Shown here: one piece after another, positions 26,885 to 35,887 of the stretch
Layout of the letters: every line of letters starts with the position of its first letter
How positions within the stretch are numbered: the first letter of the stretch is position 1
Origin: Sphingobacterium spiritivorum ATCC 33861
GTDB taxonomy: Bacteria > Bacteroidota > Bacteroidia > Sphingobacteriales > Sphingobacteriaceae
Direction of reading: 5' to 3'
Assembly (NCBI RefSeq): GCF_000143765.1
Contig: NZ_GL379778.1
Coordinates: forward strand, 44,523-108,522
Length of the DNA stretch: 64,000 nt
The notes under the pieces: generated by a model
Told to the model about the DNA's origin: nothing
What the model saw: the letters and a program-made list of their open reading frames with translations, nothing else
Databases searched by the model: none
Program-made: the position numbers and the translations under genes

Positions 26885-28024
26885 TTATTTTTCATTTACG
26901 CCTGATAATACCTTTATTAGTTCATCTGTTAAAGAATCTCCCTTCAGGTCTTTTGCAATAACGGTTCCGTCAGGAGCAATCAGGAAATTTGCAGGTATGG
27001 AAGTTATACCGTATTTCTGGTATACGTCGCTATTATTTCCTTTCAAATCTGATACTTGTGGCCATAAGAGCTTATCTTTAATAATGGCTTCAGTCCATTT
27101 TTGTTTGTCTGTATCAATGGATACACTTAGAATAGTGAAATTGTATTTTTGATAATGCTCATAAGCCCGGATAAGATTAGGGTGTTCTTCTCTGCAAGGT
27201 CCGCACCAGGAAGCCCAAAAATCTAAAAGAACATATTTTCCATTGAATTCAGATAGGCTTACCGTATTGTCACTTACATCTTTCATGGAAAAATCAAAGG
27301 CTTTCATTCCCGGTATTAATTTCTTTTTAGTTTTAATTCGTTCGCGAATAATTGCGGCATATTCTGACTGCTTTAAATTGTCAGCAAGGGTATTATATAC
27401 TTCTTCAACTTTAAAAATGTAGGTGTTAATTCGTGATAAGTCATAAAGCATATCAAGACTTACGTATGAGTCAGGGTGCATTCTAGCAAATGCCAATTTA
27501 TTATCCGCTTCTTCGTAATATAATTTTTCAAGCTCTCTTTTGTTGTAATTGACCAATGCAGTATCTTTTTTCTCTGATTCATTGAATTGATCCGGATCTT
27601 TTATAAGTCTTTTTTTTTGTTTCAATTGTGTTTGTTGATTTTCAAATTGTTGTAATGTTTCGTTTAATGCTGTTCCGCTGACTACAGCTCCTGTTAGCGT
27701 ATCCGGACTATTTATTTCAATCTCCCCCGGCTCTAAAAACACATGTATACTTTCTGTAATAAAGTAAGCATAAGCAGGATTTTGATTTCTGGAAATGTAT
27801 GCTTTTGTCGGATATTTCACTGAGCCTGTAAATGTAAATTTGTGATGCAATGCAGTAGTACTCTTCTGGATAAATTTGCCATTTTCCTTGTAAGAGAGAA
27901 ACAGGGAATCTCCTTCTCTTAATTTTTCTCCGTAACCTGTAATTGTAAATGCTGTTTGTCCGTAAACTGATGTGTAACCAACAATAAATAAGAAGGAAAT
28001 CAGTAATTTAAGTAGTTTTTTCAT
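26885..28024 (-). CDS. TlpA-like thiol:disulfide redoxin with N-terminal DUF4369-like domain
   Basis: A 379-residue exported protein. A signal peptide (LISFLFIVGYTSVYGQ) precedes a beta-rich N-terminal domain of the DUF4369 kind (ITGYGEKLREGDSLFLSY, ITESIHVFLEPGEIEI), a helical middle, and a C-terminal thioredoxin-fold domain with WASWCGPCREEHPNL (Cys274, Cys277) and the cis-Pro loop SIPANFLI. Such proteins reduce disulfides or help cytochrome maturation in the periplasm; the exact client is unknown. It stands alone, convergent with the Rhs cassettes on its left. Confidence 0.88.
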   Translation of the reverse strand: MKKLLKLLISFLFIVGYTSVYGQTAFTITGYGEKLREGDSLFLSYKENGKFIQKSTTALHHKFTFTGSVKYPTKAYISRNQNPAYAYFITESIHVFLEPGEIEINSPDTLTGAVVSGTALNETLQQFENQQTQLKQKKRLIKDPDQFNESEKKDTALVNYNKRELEKLYYEEADNKLAFARMHPDSYVSLDMLYDLSRINTYIFKVEEVYNTLADNLKQSEYAAIIRERIKTKKKLIPGMKAFDFSMKDVSDNTVSLSEFNGKYVLLDFWASWCGPCREEHPNLIRAYEHYQKYNFTILSVSIDTDKQKWTEAIIKDKLLWPQVSDLKGNNSDVYQKYGITSIPANFLIAPDGTVIAKDLKGDSLTDELIKVLSGVNEK

Positions 28025-28313
28025 ATCGGTATTGTCTGAAAACAGTTGTTATAATGAAGTTTTTGGTAGCATATATTAGCTTATCACTAAATAAGATGAT
28101 ATCTGAAAAAGTTATGGTGTATTGATGGAATTCAAATTTTCAGAAAGTTGAATTTACATCTTTTTATTATTCACTGCAAAAGGTGATGTAAATAAGAAAA
28201 CCTTTTTTGTCGGAATCTACCCCTGATGTTGTCGTTTTTACCCAGTGCAGAATATCAGAATGTTTCCCAATTTTGTATTGTTACTAATCTTAAAACTAAA
28301 CTTGGACAGATTT

Positions 28314-29186
28314 ATGAAAAATTCACTTTACGTCAGAAATCTTATTATATTACTCTTAATCACAATCATTATGACTATGGCATCTTCATCACATGGACAA
28401 CAGATTAAACCGACAGATAGTGGCTATGCTGTTGCTAATGGAACCAAAGTATATTACGAAATATATGGCGAAGGCAGACCTGTAATTTTGCTGCATGGTG
28501 CATACATGACCATTGATTTAAACTGGGGTCAGTTAATTCCGGAGCTTTCCAGGACAAGAAAAGTTATTGCCATTGAATTGCAGGGGCACGGTCATACCCC
28601 GTTTTCCGATAGAATTTTATCCCGTGCTACTTTGGCAAGCGATGTGGAAGGAGTAATGGATTACCTGAGAATTGAAAGTGCAGATATCGCAGGATATAGT
28701 TTTGGGGGTTCTGTCGCCTATCAGTTTGCCATACAAAGCCCGGAAAGACTTAAAAAATTAGTAATTATCTCTTCTACCTATAAAAGCAGTGGCTGGATGC
28801 CGGAAGTGACTAATGCATTTAAAGGTATGAAACCTGAATTATTTGCAAATTCACCTTTGCAAACGGCATATGATGCGGTGGCACCGGACAAAACAAAATG
28901 GACAAAATTTCTGGAACAGATGATGGCTTCAGCCAAAGAACCATACGACCTTGGCGATGATAATATTGCGAAAATCACTTCTCCTGTACTGCTGATCGCT
29001 GGTGACAATGATGGGCTGGATAAGATTGAGCTGGTAAAAACATATCAACTGCTGGGAGGAGCAGTATGTGCAGATTTTGGAGAACTACCTCCATCACAAT
29101 TGGCGATTGTCCCCTCGCAGGGGCATAGAAGCCTGATGATGCAAACACAAACAATATTAAGCTATTTGAATAGTTTTTTACAGTAA
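28314..29186 (+). CDS. Alpha/beta hydrolase, exported
   Basis: About 290 residues. An ATG at 28314 gives a signal peptide or anchor (NLIILLLITIIMTMASSSHGQ); an upstream in-frame ATG at 28245 is less likely. The hydrolase fold shows the oxyanion segment VILLHGAYM, the nucleophile elbow GYSFGGS, the acid LIAGDNDGLD and the His in VPSQGHRSLM, so a complete Ser-Asp-His triad is present. The substrate is not predictable. It is the last chromosomal gene before the integrated element. Confidence 0.85.
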   Translation: MKNSLYVRNLIILLLITIIMTMASSSHGQQIKPTDSGYAVANGTKVYYEIYGEGRPVILLHGAYMTIDLNWGQLIPELSRTRKVIAIELQGHGHTPFSDRILSRATLASDVEGVMDYLRIESADIAGYSFGGSVAYQFAIQSPERLKKLVIISSTYKSSGWMPEVTNAFKGMKPELFANSPLQTAYDAVAPDKTKWTKFLEQMMASAKEPYDLGDDNIAKITSPVLLIAGDNDGLDKIELVKTYQLLGGAVCADFGELPPSQLAIVPSQGHRSLMMQTQTILSYLNSFLQ

Positions 29187-29260
29187 AGGAATGTTTCAGG
29201 TCCGAATCTGGAATTGCGTCCTATATTTTGTTTCAAAAAACGGAGGGACATTGCATAAAA

Positions 29261-29286
29261 AAACCTTCATCAAAAGATGAAGGTTT
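29261..29286 (-). terminator. Original terminator of tRNA-Ser, displaced by the element
   Basis: Perfect 11-bp stem AAACCTTCATC/GATGAAGGTTT with loop of four A. On the minus strand it is followed by seven T residues. It directly abuts the distal 18-bp tRNA repeat, so before insertion it followed the tRNA-Ser 3' end by one or two bases. It may also stop the hydrolase transcript. Confidence 0.75.
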
Positions 29287-29287
29287 C

Positions 29288-29305
29288 TGCGGAGAGTGAG
29301 GGATT
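29288..29305. repeat. Distal attachment site (copy of tRNA-Ser 3' end)
   Basis: TGCGGAGAGTGAGGGATT, identical over 18 bp to 55683-55700 at the 3' end of tRNA-Ser(UGA). The two copies are 26,395 bp apart and bracket the integrase and its cargo. Confidence 0.9.
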
Positions 29306-29532
29306 TTTCTGATAAACATAAATAACTGATATGAAGCCATTTACATTTAATCAGCTAAAAACCCCACCTCGAAAGGCTCCTTTATGCGGTGTGCAAATTG
29401 TACTAAACTTTATACGTAAATATAGTGATAATTATCTGATTATCAAAAATATAAAGTTCAAAAAATGAACTGGTTATTGATTAGCGTAATGTAGATGTTC
29501 CGGGGAAATTCAGCTATCGGAATTTATAGATT

Positions 29533-29736
29533 TTATCCGAATATAAGATGTGATACCTGTTCATATCTGATGCCTGTGTAGGTACAGAATTCATCTATCG
29601 TCAGGAACTCTTTATCGGGCTTGTGCAGCTCTTTCTTTATTTTCTGCATTAACCTTGCACTCTGACGGTAGCTCTTGCCTGTGATGAGCTGTATGTCTTT
29701 GGGATAAATGCAGACTCTATGCATATTATTTCTCAT
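29533..29736 (-). CDS. Small conserved HTH-like protein
   Basis: A 67-residue basic protein (MHRVCIYPKDIQLITGKSYRQSARLMQKIKKELHK, then FLTIDEFCTYTGIRYEQVSHLI). An alternative start is the Met five residues in. It resembles small helix-turn-helix proteins seen in Bacteroidota mobile elements; the second half reads like a HTH_17-type fold. It is the first gene inside the distal border of the element. A regulatory or accessory DNA-binding role is inferred only. Confidence 0.6.
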   Translation of the reverse strand: MRNNMHRVCIYPKDIQLITGKSYRQSARLMQKIKKELHKPDKEFLTIDEFCTYTGIRYEQVSHLIFG

Positions 29737-29981
29737 ACTTTATGTAGGTCTTTGAGCGGGCTATCTTATAGCTCTGCTATGTTTTCTTTGCTAATGCAAT
29801 TTAGGGTTTATTCCGGATGGATGCTAAAGTGGTATCTGGGGCTTTTACTGTCTTTTGTGACACTGCTGGTCATATGGTACAGGGTGAGCTTGGCTATGTA
29901 GGGGGAATGCTTAAAATTTGTGTGTTGGCTGATCGGTCTGGTCCAGATTGGCGGATTTATTAAATCATAAATTTTAGTGTT

Positions 29982-30740
29982 ATGGCAAGGCAGAAGGGAA
30001 TTATCAAATTAAAGGGTACTATCGGGGATATTACTTTTTACAAAAGCGAAGACGGGTATCTGGCTCGTGAGAAAGGGGGAATTGATGGCAGCAGGATCGC
30101 TAATGATCCGGCGTTTCAGCGTACACGTGAGAATGGTGCTGAATTCGGGCGTGCACGTAAGGCTGGTAAGCTGCTGCGGACTGCGCTGCGTCCGCTGTTG
30201 CTGAGTTCGACGGATAGCCGGATGGTGGGGCGTCTGACGCAGAGCATGATGAAGGTGATCCAGGCTGATACGGTGAGTGTAAGGGGGCTTCGGAATGTGA
30301 TAGATGGTGAAGCGGAATTATTAACGGGGTTTGAATTTAACATCCGTGGTGCATTGAGTACTTCTATGTTTGCTCCTTATGCTATTGAAACTGACAGGGT
30401 TGCGGGTAAGGTAAAACTGGGTATCGGGGGATTTGTCCCGGCAAATATGATTGCTGCTCCGGTGGGTGCTACTCACTTCAGGATTGTATCGGGTATTGCT
30501 TTGGTGGATTTTGAAGGTGAAGCTTTTGAAGCGAAATTTCTGGAAACTGCTGTGATGCCCTGGAATAATGTTGCTATTGCAGATATTGCTCAGGAGCATG
30601 ACTTTACACCGGGTTCTAAAAAACCTCTTTTTGTTGTCCTGGGTGTAGCATTTTACCAGCAAATCAATGGTGAAATGTATCTGCTGAAGAATGGTGCGTT
30701 TAATGCGCTTTCGATTGTGAAGGTGGATGGTGGTGTGTAA
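29982..30740 (+). CDS. Conserved Bacteroidota protein of unknown function (DUF6266-like)
   Basis: A 252-residue protein beginning MARQKGIIKLKGTIGDITFYKSEDGYLAREKGGIDGSR. This start motif and the following RTRENGAEFGRARKAGKLLRTALRPLL are typical of a group of Bacteroidota proteins of unknown function often annotated near DUF6266. No signal peptide or catalytic motif is seen; the C-terminal half is beta-rich. It shares one base with the start of the DUF5675 gene (TAATG), so the two are co-translated. GC content is higher than in the defence genes nearby. Confidence 0.7.
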   Translation: MARQKGIIKLKGTIGDITFYKSEDGYLAREKGGIDGSRIANDPAFQRTRENGAEFGRARKAGKLLRTALRPLLLSSTDSRMVGRLTQSMMKVIQADTVSVRGLRNVIDGEAELLTGFEFNIRGALSTSMFAPYAIETDRVAGKVKLGIGGFVPANMIAAPVGATHFRIVSGIALVDFEGEAFEAKFLETAVMPWNNVAIADIAQEHDFTPGSKKPLFVVLGVAFYQQINGEMYLLKNGAFNALSIVKVDGGV

Positions 30741-31144
30741 TGGTACTGGAACTTATCCGGGAGTATTCTGCTGGTGGAACCAATGGGAAACTCTACTATG
30801 ATGGTGTTCTGGTATGCTACACTATAGAATTGCCCTGGCATAATAACAGGCGCAGGATATCGTGTATACCGGAGGGAAGATACAGGCTTATGAAGCGTCA
30901 TAGTCCTAAATTTGGCTGGCATATAGTGGTACTGAATGTGCCTGGCAGATCGGCTATATTGTTTCATCCGGCAAATTATGCGCTGAAGGAGCTACAGGGG
31001 TGTATTGCTCCGGTGACAGCGTTAATGGGATCTGGTCGCGGGGTGGATTCGCGCACGGCTCTGGAGGTATTAAAGGCTTTGGTTTATCCTGTACTGGATA
31101 TTGATGAGTGTGTATTTGTAGTAATCAGATCTTTAAAAAAATAA
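30740..31144 (+). CDS. DUF5675 family protein
   Basis: A 134-residue protein with the DUF5675 pattern: LELIREYSAGGTNGKLYYDG, ELPWHNNRRRISCIPEGRYRL and HPANYALKELQGCIAPV. These proteins occur in phages and Bacteroidota elements and may relate to peptidoglycan or lysis functions because of a distant YkuD-like pattern, but this is unproven. It is the middle gene of a three-gene operon between a DUF6266-like protein and a small hydrophobic protein. Confidence 0.8.
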   Translation: MVLELIREYSAGGTNGKLYYDGVLVCYTIELPWHNNRRRISCIPEGRYRLMKRHSPKFGWHIVVLNVPGRSAILFHPANYALKELQGCIAPVTALMGSGRGVDSRTALEVLKALVYPVLDIDECVFVVIRSLKK

Positions 31145-31148
31145 TAGT

Positions 31149-31394
31149 ATGAATCTATTGAAAAGGGCGAAGGCTCCGACTCCTAAATTGTTCAGGGTAT
31201 TGCGAAATATCGGGCTTGCTCTGGCTTCTGCAGGTGGTGTATTGCTGGCTGCTCCGGTGGCTTTACCTGCTATTGTGGTGACTGTGGGTGGTTATCTCAC
31301 TGTGGCTGGCGGTGTATTGTCGGCGGTTAGTCAAATCGTTGTAATGGAGGAAAAGGAGGATAAAGAAAATAAAGTGGATGGGGACAGTTCTTAG
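31149..31394 (+). CDS. Small two-helix membrane protein
   Basis: An 81-residue protein with two hydrophobic stretches (about 19-38 and 40-62, rich in Ala, Gly and Val) separated by a short turn, a basic N-terminus and a very acidic C-terminus (EEKEDKENKVDGDSS). Holins have this kind of plan, but no family is recognised. It starts 4 bp after DUF5675 and ends that operon; a terminator follows. Confidence 0.6.
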   Translation: MNLLKRAKAPTPKLFRVLRNIGLALASAGGVLLAAPVALPAIVVTVGGYLTVAGGVLSAVSQIVVMEEKEDKENKVDGDSS

Positions 31395-31461
31395 ACGGAG
31401 TTGTCCAGAGTTGATGCTTATGGTCTTGCAATTGTTGTGGTGACTTGTTGCAAGTGTATGA

Positions 31462-31488
31462 AGCCCTCACCTGATGGTGGGGGCTTTT
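31462..31488 (+). terminator. Terminator of the DUF5675 operon
   Basis: Stem AGCCCTCACC/GGTGGGGGCT (one T-G pair), loop TGAT, then four T. It lies between this operon and the convergent DUF6943-like gene. Confidence 0.7.
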
Positions 31489-31489
31489 G

Positions 31490-31912
31490 TTATTTGCGGA
31501 TGTATCGGTACAGGATCATGCGCCGGAGGTCTTCTACAAGCCTGATATTGTATCGGAATCGTTCTTCGGCATCTTTGAGAAGGCGTAAGCTCTCTATACT
31601 TTTTTCATGTTTTTCGGTATTTTGCAGCATGTGTGTAGTCTGCTTTATGAATTCTTTGCGGAACTCTGACAGCCGTAAGAACGGGATAACGGAGCCTGTA
31701 AGATATGGATGCCAGAATTTTGCCTGCCAAAGACTGTAGGCTAACCAATAATATTCTTCTCTATCGGTCTGGGTATTGAATAGTATCACAAAGGAATTCG
31801 GACAGGGAGTTGTGAGGGGTTTTCCGCTATTCATTCCTTTATTAAGAATAAAAATGTGTGGAGCCTGATGGTCGGTGCGTGGTGTGTGGGTTCTGATGAT
31901 GAAACGTGCCAT
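31490..31912 (-). CDS. DUF6943-like conserved protein
   Basis: About 140 residues. A Met at 31912 (MARFIIRTHTPRTDHQAPHIFILNKG) is chosen over a start 23 codons upstream because the conserved part begins there. It contains NSGKPLTTPCPNSFVIL and YYWLAYSLWQAKFWHPYLTGSVIPFLRL, typical of a Bacteroidota family of unknown function found on conjugative elements. No signal peptide. The 316 bp between it and the HEPN gene hold a T-rich tract and no gene that I can support. Confidence 0.7.
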   Translation of the reverse strand: MARFIIRTHTPRTDHQAPHIFILNKGMNSGKPLTTPCPNSFVILFNTQTDREEYYWLAYSLWQAKFWHPYLTGSVIPFLRLSEFRKEFIKQTTHMLQNTEKHEKSIESLRLLKDAEERFRYNIRLVEDLRRMILYRYIRK

Positions 31913-32227
31913 AATAACCGGATTTAAGAATTGTGAATTTCTTCTTTCCGATTTCTGCGAATGGGTGGCTGATATTTCCAAAAGAAAAAGGAAAAAAAGA
32001 AAGCACTCTTATCCGCGGAGGAGGGATTGATAAAGCAAGTTTGTATAGGAAAAATACTATCTGACCGCAGGGAGGTTGGAGATTTTTTCTAATACACCCC
32101 TACGGGGCTTGAACTTGTCTTTTCAAGAACCCGGAGCGTACCTTTGACTTCTTTTTTATCTTTTTTGGAAAGCGTGTGATCATGTTTATGTCAAAGGAAT
32201 GTATGATTAATTAAAACCGGCCGTTTT

Positions 32228-33667
32228 TTAAATCTTTTCAAAATACTCTTCGTCTGTATTTATATTCATGTATTTCTCCAAATATTTAGCCTGATTATAC
32301 ACATAACCATTATAGCCTATACTCTTTAACAGAAGCTTACTGATCAATGTAAATAATCGGGCAGAAACATATGACATGTACAGGTTGATGCTATCATCAG
32401 ATTGTTTATTATCCTTTTTCATAAGGATATTACCATGTAAAAGATCATTTCGATGTTCAATGATCTCAATATCCCGAAGACTAAGTTTTATTCCTAATCG
32501 TTCGAAAGGTCTGGTAAGCTTTTCGTTGTTGGTCAGATGTCGTTTACTAACAGGCTTATTTATATCGTTAAGTCTTCTTTTCAATTTTATGATGTGTGCT
32601 TCACTTAGGGTGCTGCTGTTATTATCAATAACGGTATGCAATTCTGAAATTATTTTATTTTTTAAAGCTTTGTTTTCTATAGGTATTTCTACTTCAGTAC
32701 TATCTGTATCTATATTTTTTGAGAGTAATTCTATTATTACAGCAAATGAGCTGGGAACCAAAAGAAGTGAACGTGTATAGGAAGCATCAAGAATTACCAA
32801 AATAGCTGTAGAGAAATCTTCATCTGTATGAATTCGACTGACCAGGTTTGACAGATTTTCAAATGATATGCTTGTTAATTTATCAATATAATCTTTTGCA
32901 ATTTCCCTATCAATGTCTAAATAAGAGTAAGGATTGGTAATGATTGGATTATACATACTCCTGATCTTCTGCCTTATCTCATTTGAAAAGTATAGATTAC
33001 CTGCACTATCAAAAATGTATTCTTCATCACCTACCATTAAGCCATTTATAAATCCGATTGCCTGCTGGATGGAAAAACAAACTTTACGATAGTTTTCAAA
33101 AGTTTCTTTCTGAAGGCATTCAAAAACATAAAATCCGTTGTCTACTGTTTTTAGTTGTGTAATGTGATATTCTACGCCATTAATATTTACCAAAAGGCAA
33201 TCATAACCATATGTTGTTCGGTTTCTTTTATGAACAATAGTTTCAAATTCTCCATGAAATGACTTTATTTCTTTTAGTTCCACAGGGAAAAATGTTGTAA
33301 AAAGACTTTTTGAATGGAAGCACTGAGACTGTAAGCTGTTTACTTCAAAAGTTGCAGAATGCTTTGATCCTTCATTTTTCTTGAAATCAGAACGCCTGGA
33401 AATACAATGGAGATCTTTTGTTTCATACATTACATCATCAACAGGAAATACAAACTTACTGATTTCGTTAGCTTCATCCATTTCCATATGAAAATCTGTA
33501 TCAATATAAAATTTCTTTCCTCTTTTTGACAGAAAGACATGATGATCTAAGTACTCTGATAAAAAAATCTGAAATTCATCGAAAGAATTAATTTTCTCAA
33601 TAAATTCTAACTGCTTGTCAAAATCTTTAAAATTTTCTGTATTTCGGGTTGAAGAAGTTTTTTTCAT
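32228..33667 (-). CDS. HEPN-motif protein, ApeA-like abortive-infection candidate
   Basis: A 479-residue soluble protein. The N-terminal 300 residues are of mixed alpha/beta type and not recognised. The C-terminal helical part ends with EIIEHRNDLLHGNIL, where R406-N407 and H411 form the Rx4-6H motif of HEPN ribonucleases, and continues with a long helix. The plan (large N-terminal sensor, C-terminal HEPN) resembles ApeA-type single-gene antiphage proteins. Low GC and a position in a cluster of defence genes fit. The family assignment is inference; it could also be a HEPN protein of another group. Confidence 0.6.
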   Translation of the reverse strand: MKKTSSTRNTENFKDFDKQLEFIEKINSFDEFQIFLSEYLDHHVFLSKRGKKFYIDTDFHMEMDEANEISKFVFPVDDVMYETKDLHCISRRSDFKKNEGSKHSATFEVNSLQSQCFHSKSLFTTFFPVELKEIKSFHGEFETIVHKRNRTTYGYDCLLVNINGVEYHITQLKTVDNGFYVFECLQKETFENYRKVCFSIQQAIGFINGLMVGDEEYIFDSAGNLYFSNEIRQKIRSMYNPIITNPYSYLDIDREIAKDYIDKLTSISFENLSNLVSRIHTDEDFSTAILVILDASYTRSLLLVPSSFAVIIELLSKNIDTDSTEVEIPIENKALKNKIISELHTVIDNNSSTLSEAHIIKLKRRLNDINKPVSKRHLTNNEKLTRPFERLGIKLSLRDIEIIEHRNDLLHGNILMKKDNKQSDDSINLYMSYVSARLFTLISKLLLKSIGYNGYVYNQAKYLEKYMNINTDEEYFEKI

Positions 33668-33725
33668 TAAGGGTATTCAAAATAATAGCAGATACTCTAT
33701 ATTATAGTTTATAGATTAAGTTTTG

Positions 33726-34289
33726 CTAATCGCAAACTACTAAATCGTCTATGGCTAGTTTTAATTGGGGTTTGTCTATTTTGGTAACGGCTGCCTTTAC
33801 TTTTACCTGATCTTTAAAAGAGAGGAATGTCGGTACCAGTAATGTGATGTCAATCTTTAATATACGATTGATAATTACCAGATCTGTAAGTGTAAAGGGC
33901 TTGATGCCATTGATGAGCTCGGACATGTGTGTTTTGCTTTTGTGTCCGAGGAGTGTTGCCAGGTCTTGCTGTGTGAGGGTGAGTCGCTTTAGCGTGTCCC
34001 TGATTGCTTCTTTTCTGTTCCGGATAAAGATTCTTTCTATTTCTGCGAGTCGTTCGGCTTTGTCGCTTTCACGGATCTTGTCTTCGTCTATCTGGTCTGC
34101 ATTATTCCACTCTGTGTTTTCATACTGCTCTATGAGATCACGAAGCCGGAATCTTAATTTTTTGAAATGATCGTTGTCTTTTGCGAGTAGTCTGAGGTTT
34201 CTATCGGCTATGAGGGCTCTTTCGTAGTCCAGTTCGCTGGTAATGGCTCCGCTTTCGACGAGTTTTTCTATATCAAAATGTGTTTTCAT
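33726..34289 (-). CDS. higA: HigA-like antitoxin, XRE family
   Basis: A 187-residue protein with an XRE helix-turn-helix in the centre (RLTLTQQDLATLLGHKSKTHMSELINGIKPFTLTDLVIINRIL, about 108-150). The N-terminal half is helical and charged and may contact the toxin. It is encoded 4 bp after the HigB-like toxin gene, the toxin-first order typical of HigBA. It should neutralise HigB and repress the operon through the palindrome at 34651-34691. It is longer than the minimal HigA (about 100-130 residues). Confidence 0.82.
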   Translation of the reverse strand: MKTHFDIEKLVESGAITSELDYERALIADRNLRLLAKDNDHFKKLRFRLRDLIEQYENTEWNNADQIDEDKIRESDKAERLAEIERIFIRNRKEAIRDTLKRLTLTQQDLATLLGHKSKTHMSELINGIKPFTLTDLVIINRILKIDITLLVPTFLSFKDQVKVKAAVTKIDKPQLKLAIDDLVVCD

Positions 34290-34293
34290 ACTA

Positions 34294-34635
34294 TTAATCT
34301 ATGTAGCCTTTACTTCTCAGCCATTTTTCAATGGTTGCCTTGTTGTTTTTGAATATGGTCTCATATTCTTTATGTGTACCTGCCCATACTATGGTCGCTT
34401 CTCCCTGGTCATCGAATTCTATAAGTATCAATGTACGGTGTACATTGATATCGAAAAAATAGAATCCGTCACTATGTACTCTGTCTGCGTCTTCCCGTAG
34501 GTCGTGAATATGCTGTATACCGGGGTCGAATGTCTGCAGATCTTCTATTAACTTGTCGACTGCAGTCCAAAGCTTTTTATTGCCTGTATTTTTCTTCTGC
34601 AGTTTACGAAGTATTTTTATTCCTGTTATTCTCAT
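34294..34635 (-). CDS. higB: HigB-like mRNA interferase toxin
   Basis: About 113 residues starting at the ATG at 34635; a TTG eight codons upstream falls inside the operator palindrome and is unlikely. The RelE/HigB-type fold is suggested by HDLREDADRVHSDGFYFFDINVHRTLILIEFDDQGEATIVWAGTHKEYETI. The late IVWAGTHKEY matches the conserved end strand and His of the HigB family. The toxin would cleave mRNA at the ribosome. The antitoxin gene follows after 4 bp. Confidence 0.82.
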   Translation of the reverse strand: MRITGIKILRKLQKKNTGNKKLWTAVDKLIEDLQTFDPGIQHIHDLREDADRVHSDGFYFFDINVHRTLILIEFDDQGEATIVWAGTHKEYETIFKNNKATIEKWLRSKGYID

Positions 34636-34650
34636 TGGAATGACTTTACA

Positions 34651-34691
34651 AATATACAAAAGTTCTGATAATAACCGAACTTTTGTATATT
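34651..34691 (-). promoter_or_regulatory. Operator palindrome of higBA
   Basis: A perfect inverted repeat with 15-bp arms, AATATACAAAAGTTC and GAACTTTTGTATATT, separated by 11 bp. On the minus strand a -7 element TATATTTG (34649-34656) overlaps the arm nearest to higB, 13 bp before the start codon. A bound HigA or HigBA complex would block the promoter. Confidence 0.75.
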
Positions 34692-34774
34692 AATTTTTAA
34701 TATTTTAAGGCTTTTAACAGATAGTAATCACCTGCTACACCATTATTTGTATTCAGTAAGAGTACATGATCCTT

Positions 34775-35887
34775 TTAAAATATTCTTGAAAATACTTTCG
34801 GACTGATTCCTATCCCGAATCCCCACCATCTGGCTTTGTTGTATACCCATTGCTTGCCTATTGAGGATGTCGCAAAATCCCACCCTAATGGTACGAAGGT
34901 GAAGGAGATATCATTGTAAGAGTAAGAGAGTGTGATACCTGTGGAAACAAACAATTGCTTTGAGGTAAGGTCTTTTGCTATAGCTCCGTTCGTAGTCAGA
35001 AAGTTTAATTCTTCGACAGCTGGACCGGCATATAATCCCAGACTGAATTTATGTAAAGATCTTCTTCCTGATGTAAAGTATCTGTCCTGCTGGTACTGTA
35101 TCAGGTCGAGGTTGAAACCTATATTACTAATACCCGAATTTGCTGATGTTGTAAATTCTACTCCTCTGGAGACTATTCGTGGGCGTACTTTGAAGGGTAT
35201 CGTGGTAAGTGAAAGTGGTACTGGTCTCCAGAAATAACGCTTAAAAATGTGATTCCATTCAAAAAATCCATAAGCCTTTCCTTCTTTTAACTCCACATTT
35301 CTTTTCATGAAGATGTCTTCTTTTTTTCCATTGTTTAAACTGACTTCTTTATATCCTTCAATTGTGAGGATATTATTGTCGCCTGCTTTTACTTTGGTTA
35401 CGTAACCGAGTTTATTTTTTTCTATAAAGTAGTCATCCAATGTGAGTATCTGATCATCCGGGGCTATCATTACTTTAATAACACTGAGCTGACCGGCAAT
35501 ATTGTTTATTTTTAAATAGAGAATTTTTTCGTTTTCTATTTTGACGGCTTTGTCCAGAACAAGGTAAAAGGTTTTGGTAGTACTCGTATCATCTGATTTG
35601 GTTGTGATAGTCTGATTGTTATTAAAGATTTTTATTTTTCCGATATCATCATTAGAAATCTGATTATCTACAGGAGCTTTACTATTGTCTATCTGAATTG
35701 AGATCGCAGATGTAAGGGGGGCTGTAGTAAAAAAATCTAATTCGATGGGAATGACTAAATCATTGTCTGTTATCATTTTCGCAGTGACGGGATTGCTTTT
35801 GGCTCTAACAATAGGATTGCCTTGTCCAAATACTGCAGGTGAGCTGAAGATTAGCCCACCTATGAAAAGGAGTAATAGTTTTTTCAT
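34775..35887 (-). CDS. Hypothetical exported protein, probable outer-membrane barrel
   Basis: A 370-residue protein with a signal peptide (LLLLFIGGLIFSSPAVFGQ). The N-terminal half is beta-rich (VIPIELDFFTTAPLTSAISIQI, TFYLVLDKAVKIENEKILYLKI). The C-terminal half shows alternating strands (KFSLGLYAGPAVEEL, FVSTGITLSYSYNDISFTFVPLGWDF) and ends with Phe, as outer-membrane barrels do. No family recognised. It follows the HigBA operon in the element and is probably transcribed alone. Confidence 0.6.
   Translation of the reverse strand: MKKLLLLFIGGLIFSSPAVFGQGNPIVRAKSNPVTAKMITDNDLVIPIELDFFTTAPLTSAISIQIDNSKAPVDNQISNDDIGKIKIFNNNQTITTKSDDTSTTKTFYLVLDKAVKIENEKILYLKINNIAGQLSVIKVMIAPDDQILTLDDYFIEKNKLGYVTKVKAGDNNILTIEGYKEVSLNNGKKEDIFMKRNVELKEGKAYGFFEWNHIFKRYFWRPVPLSLTTIPFKVRPRIVSRGVEFTTSANSGISNIGFNLDLIQYQQDRYFTSGRRSLHKFSLGLYAGPAVEELNFLTTNGAIAKDLTSKQLFVSTGITLSYSYNDISFTFVPLGWDFATSSIGKQWVYNKARWWGFGIGISPKVFSRIF

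Noticed and set aside
29288..29305. Possible second tRNA-Ser gene
   Set aside because: Only the last 18 bp are present; no anticodon arm or D arm follows. It is an attachment-site copy.
29719..29901. 60-residue plus-strand frame next to the distal HTH gene
   Set aside because: Overlaps the 5' end of the minus-strand HTH gene and has no supporting start signal or family.
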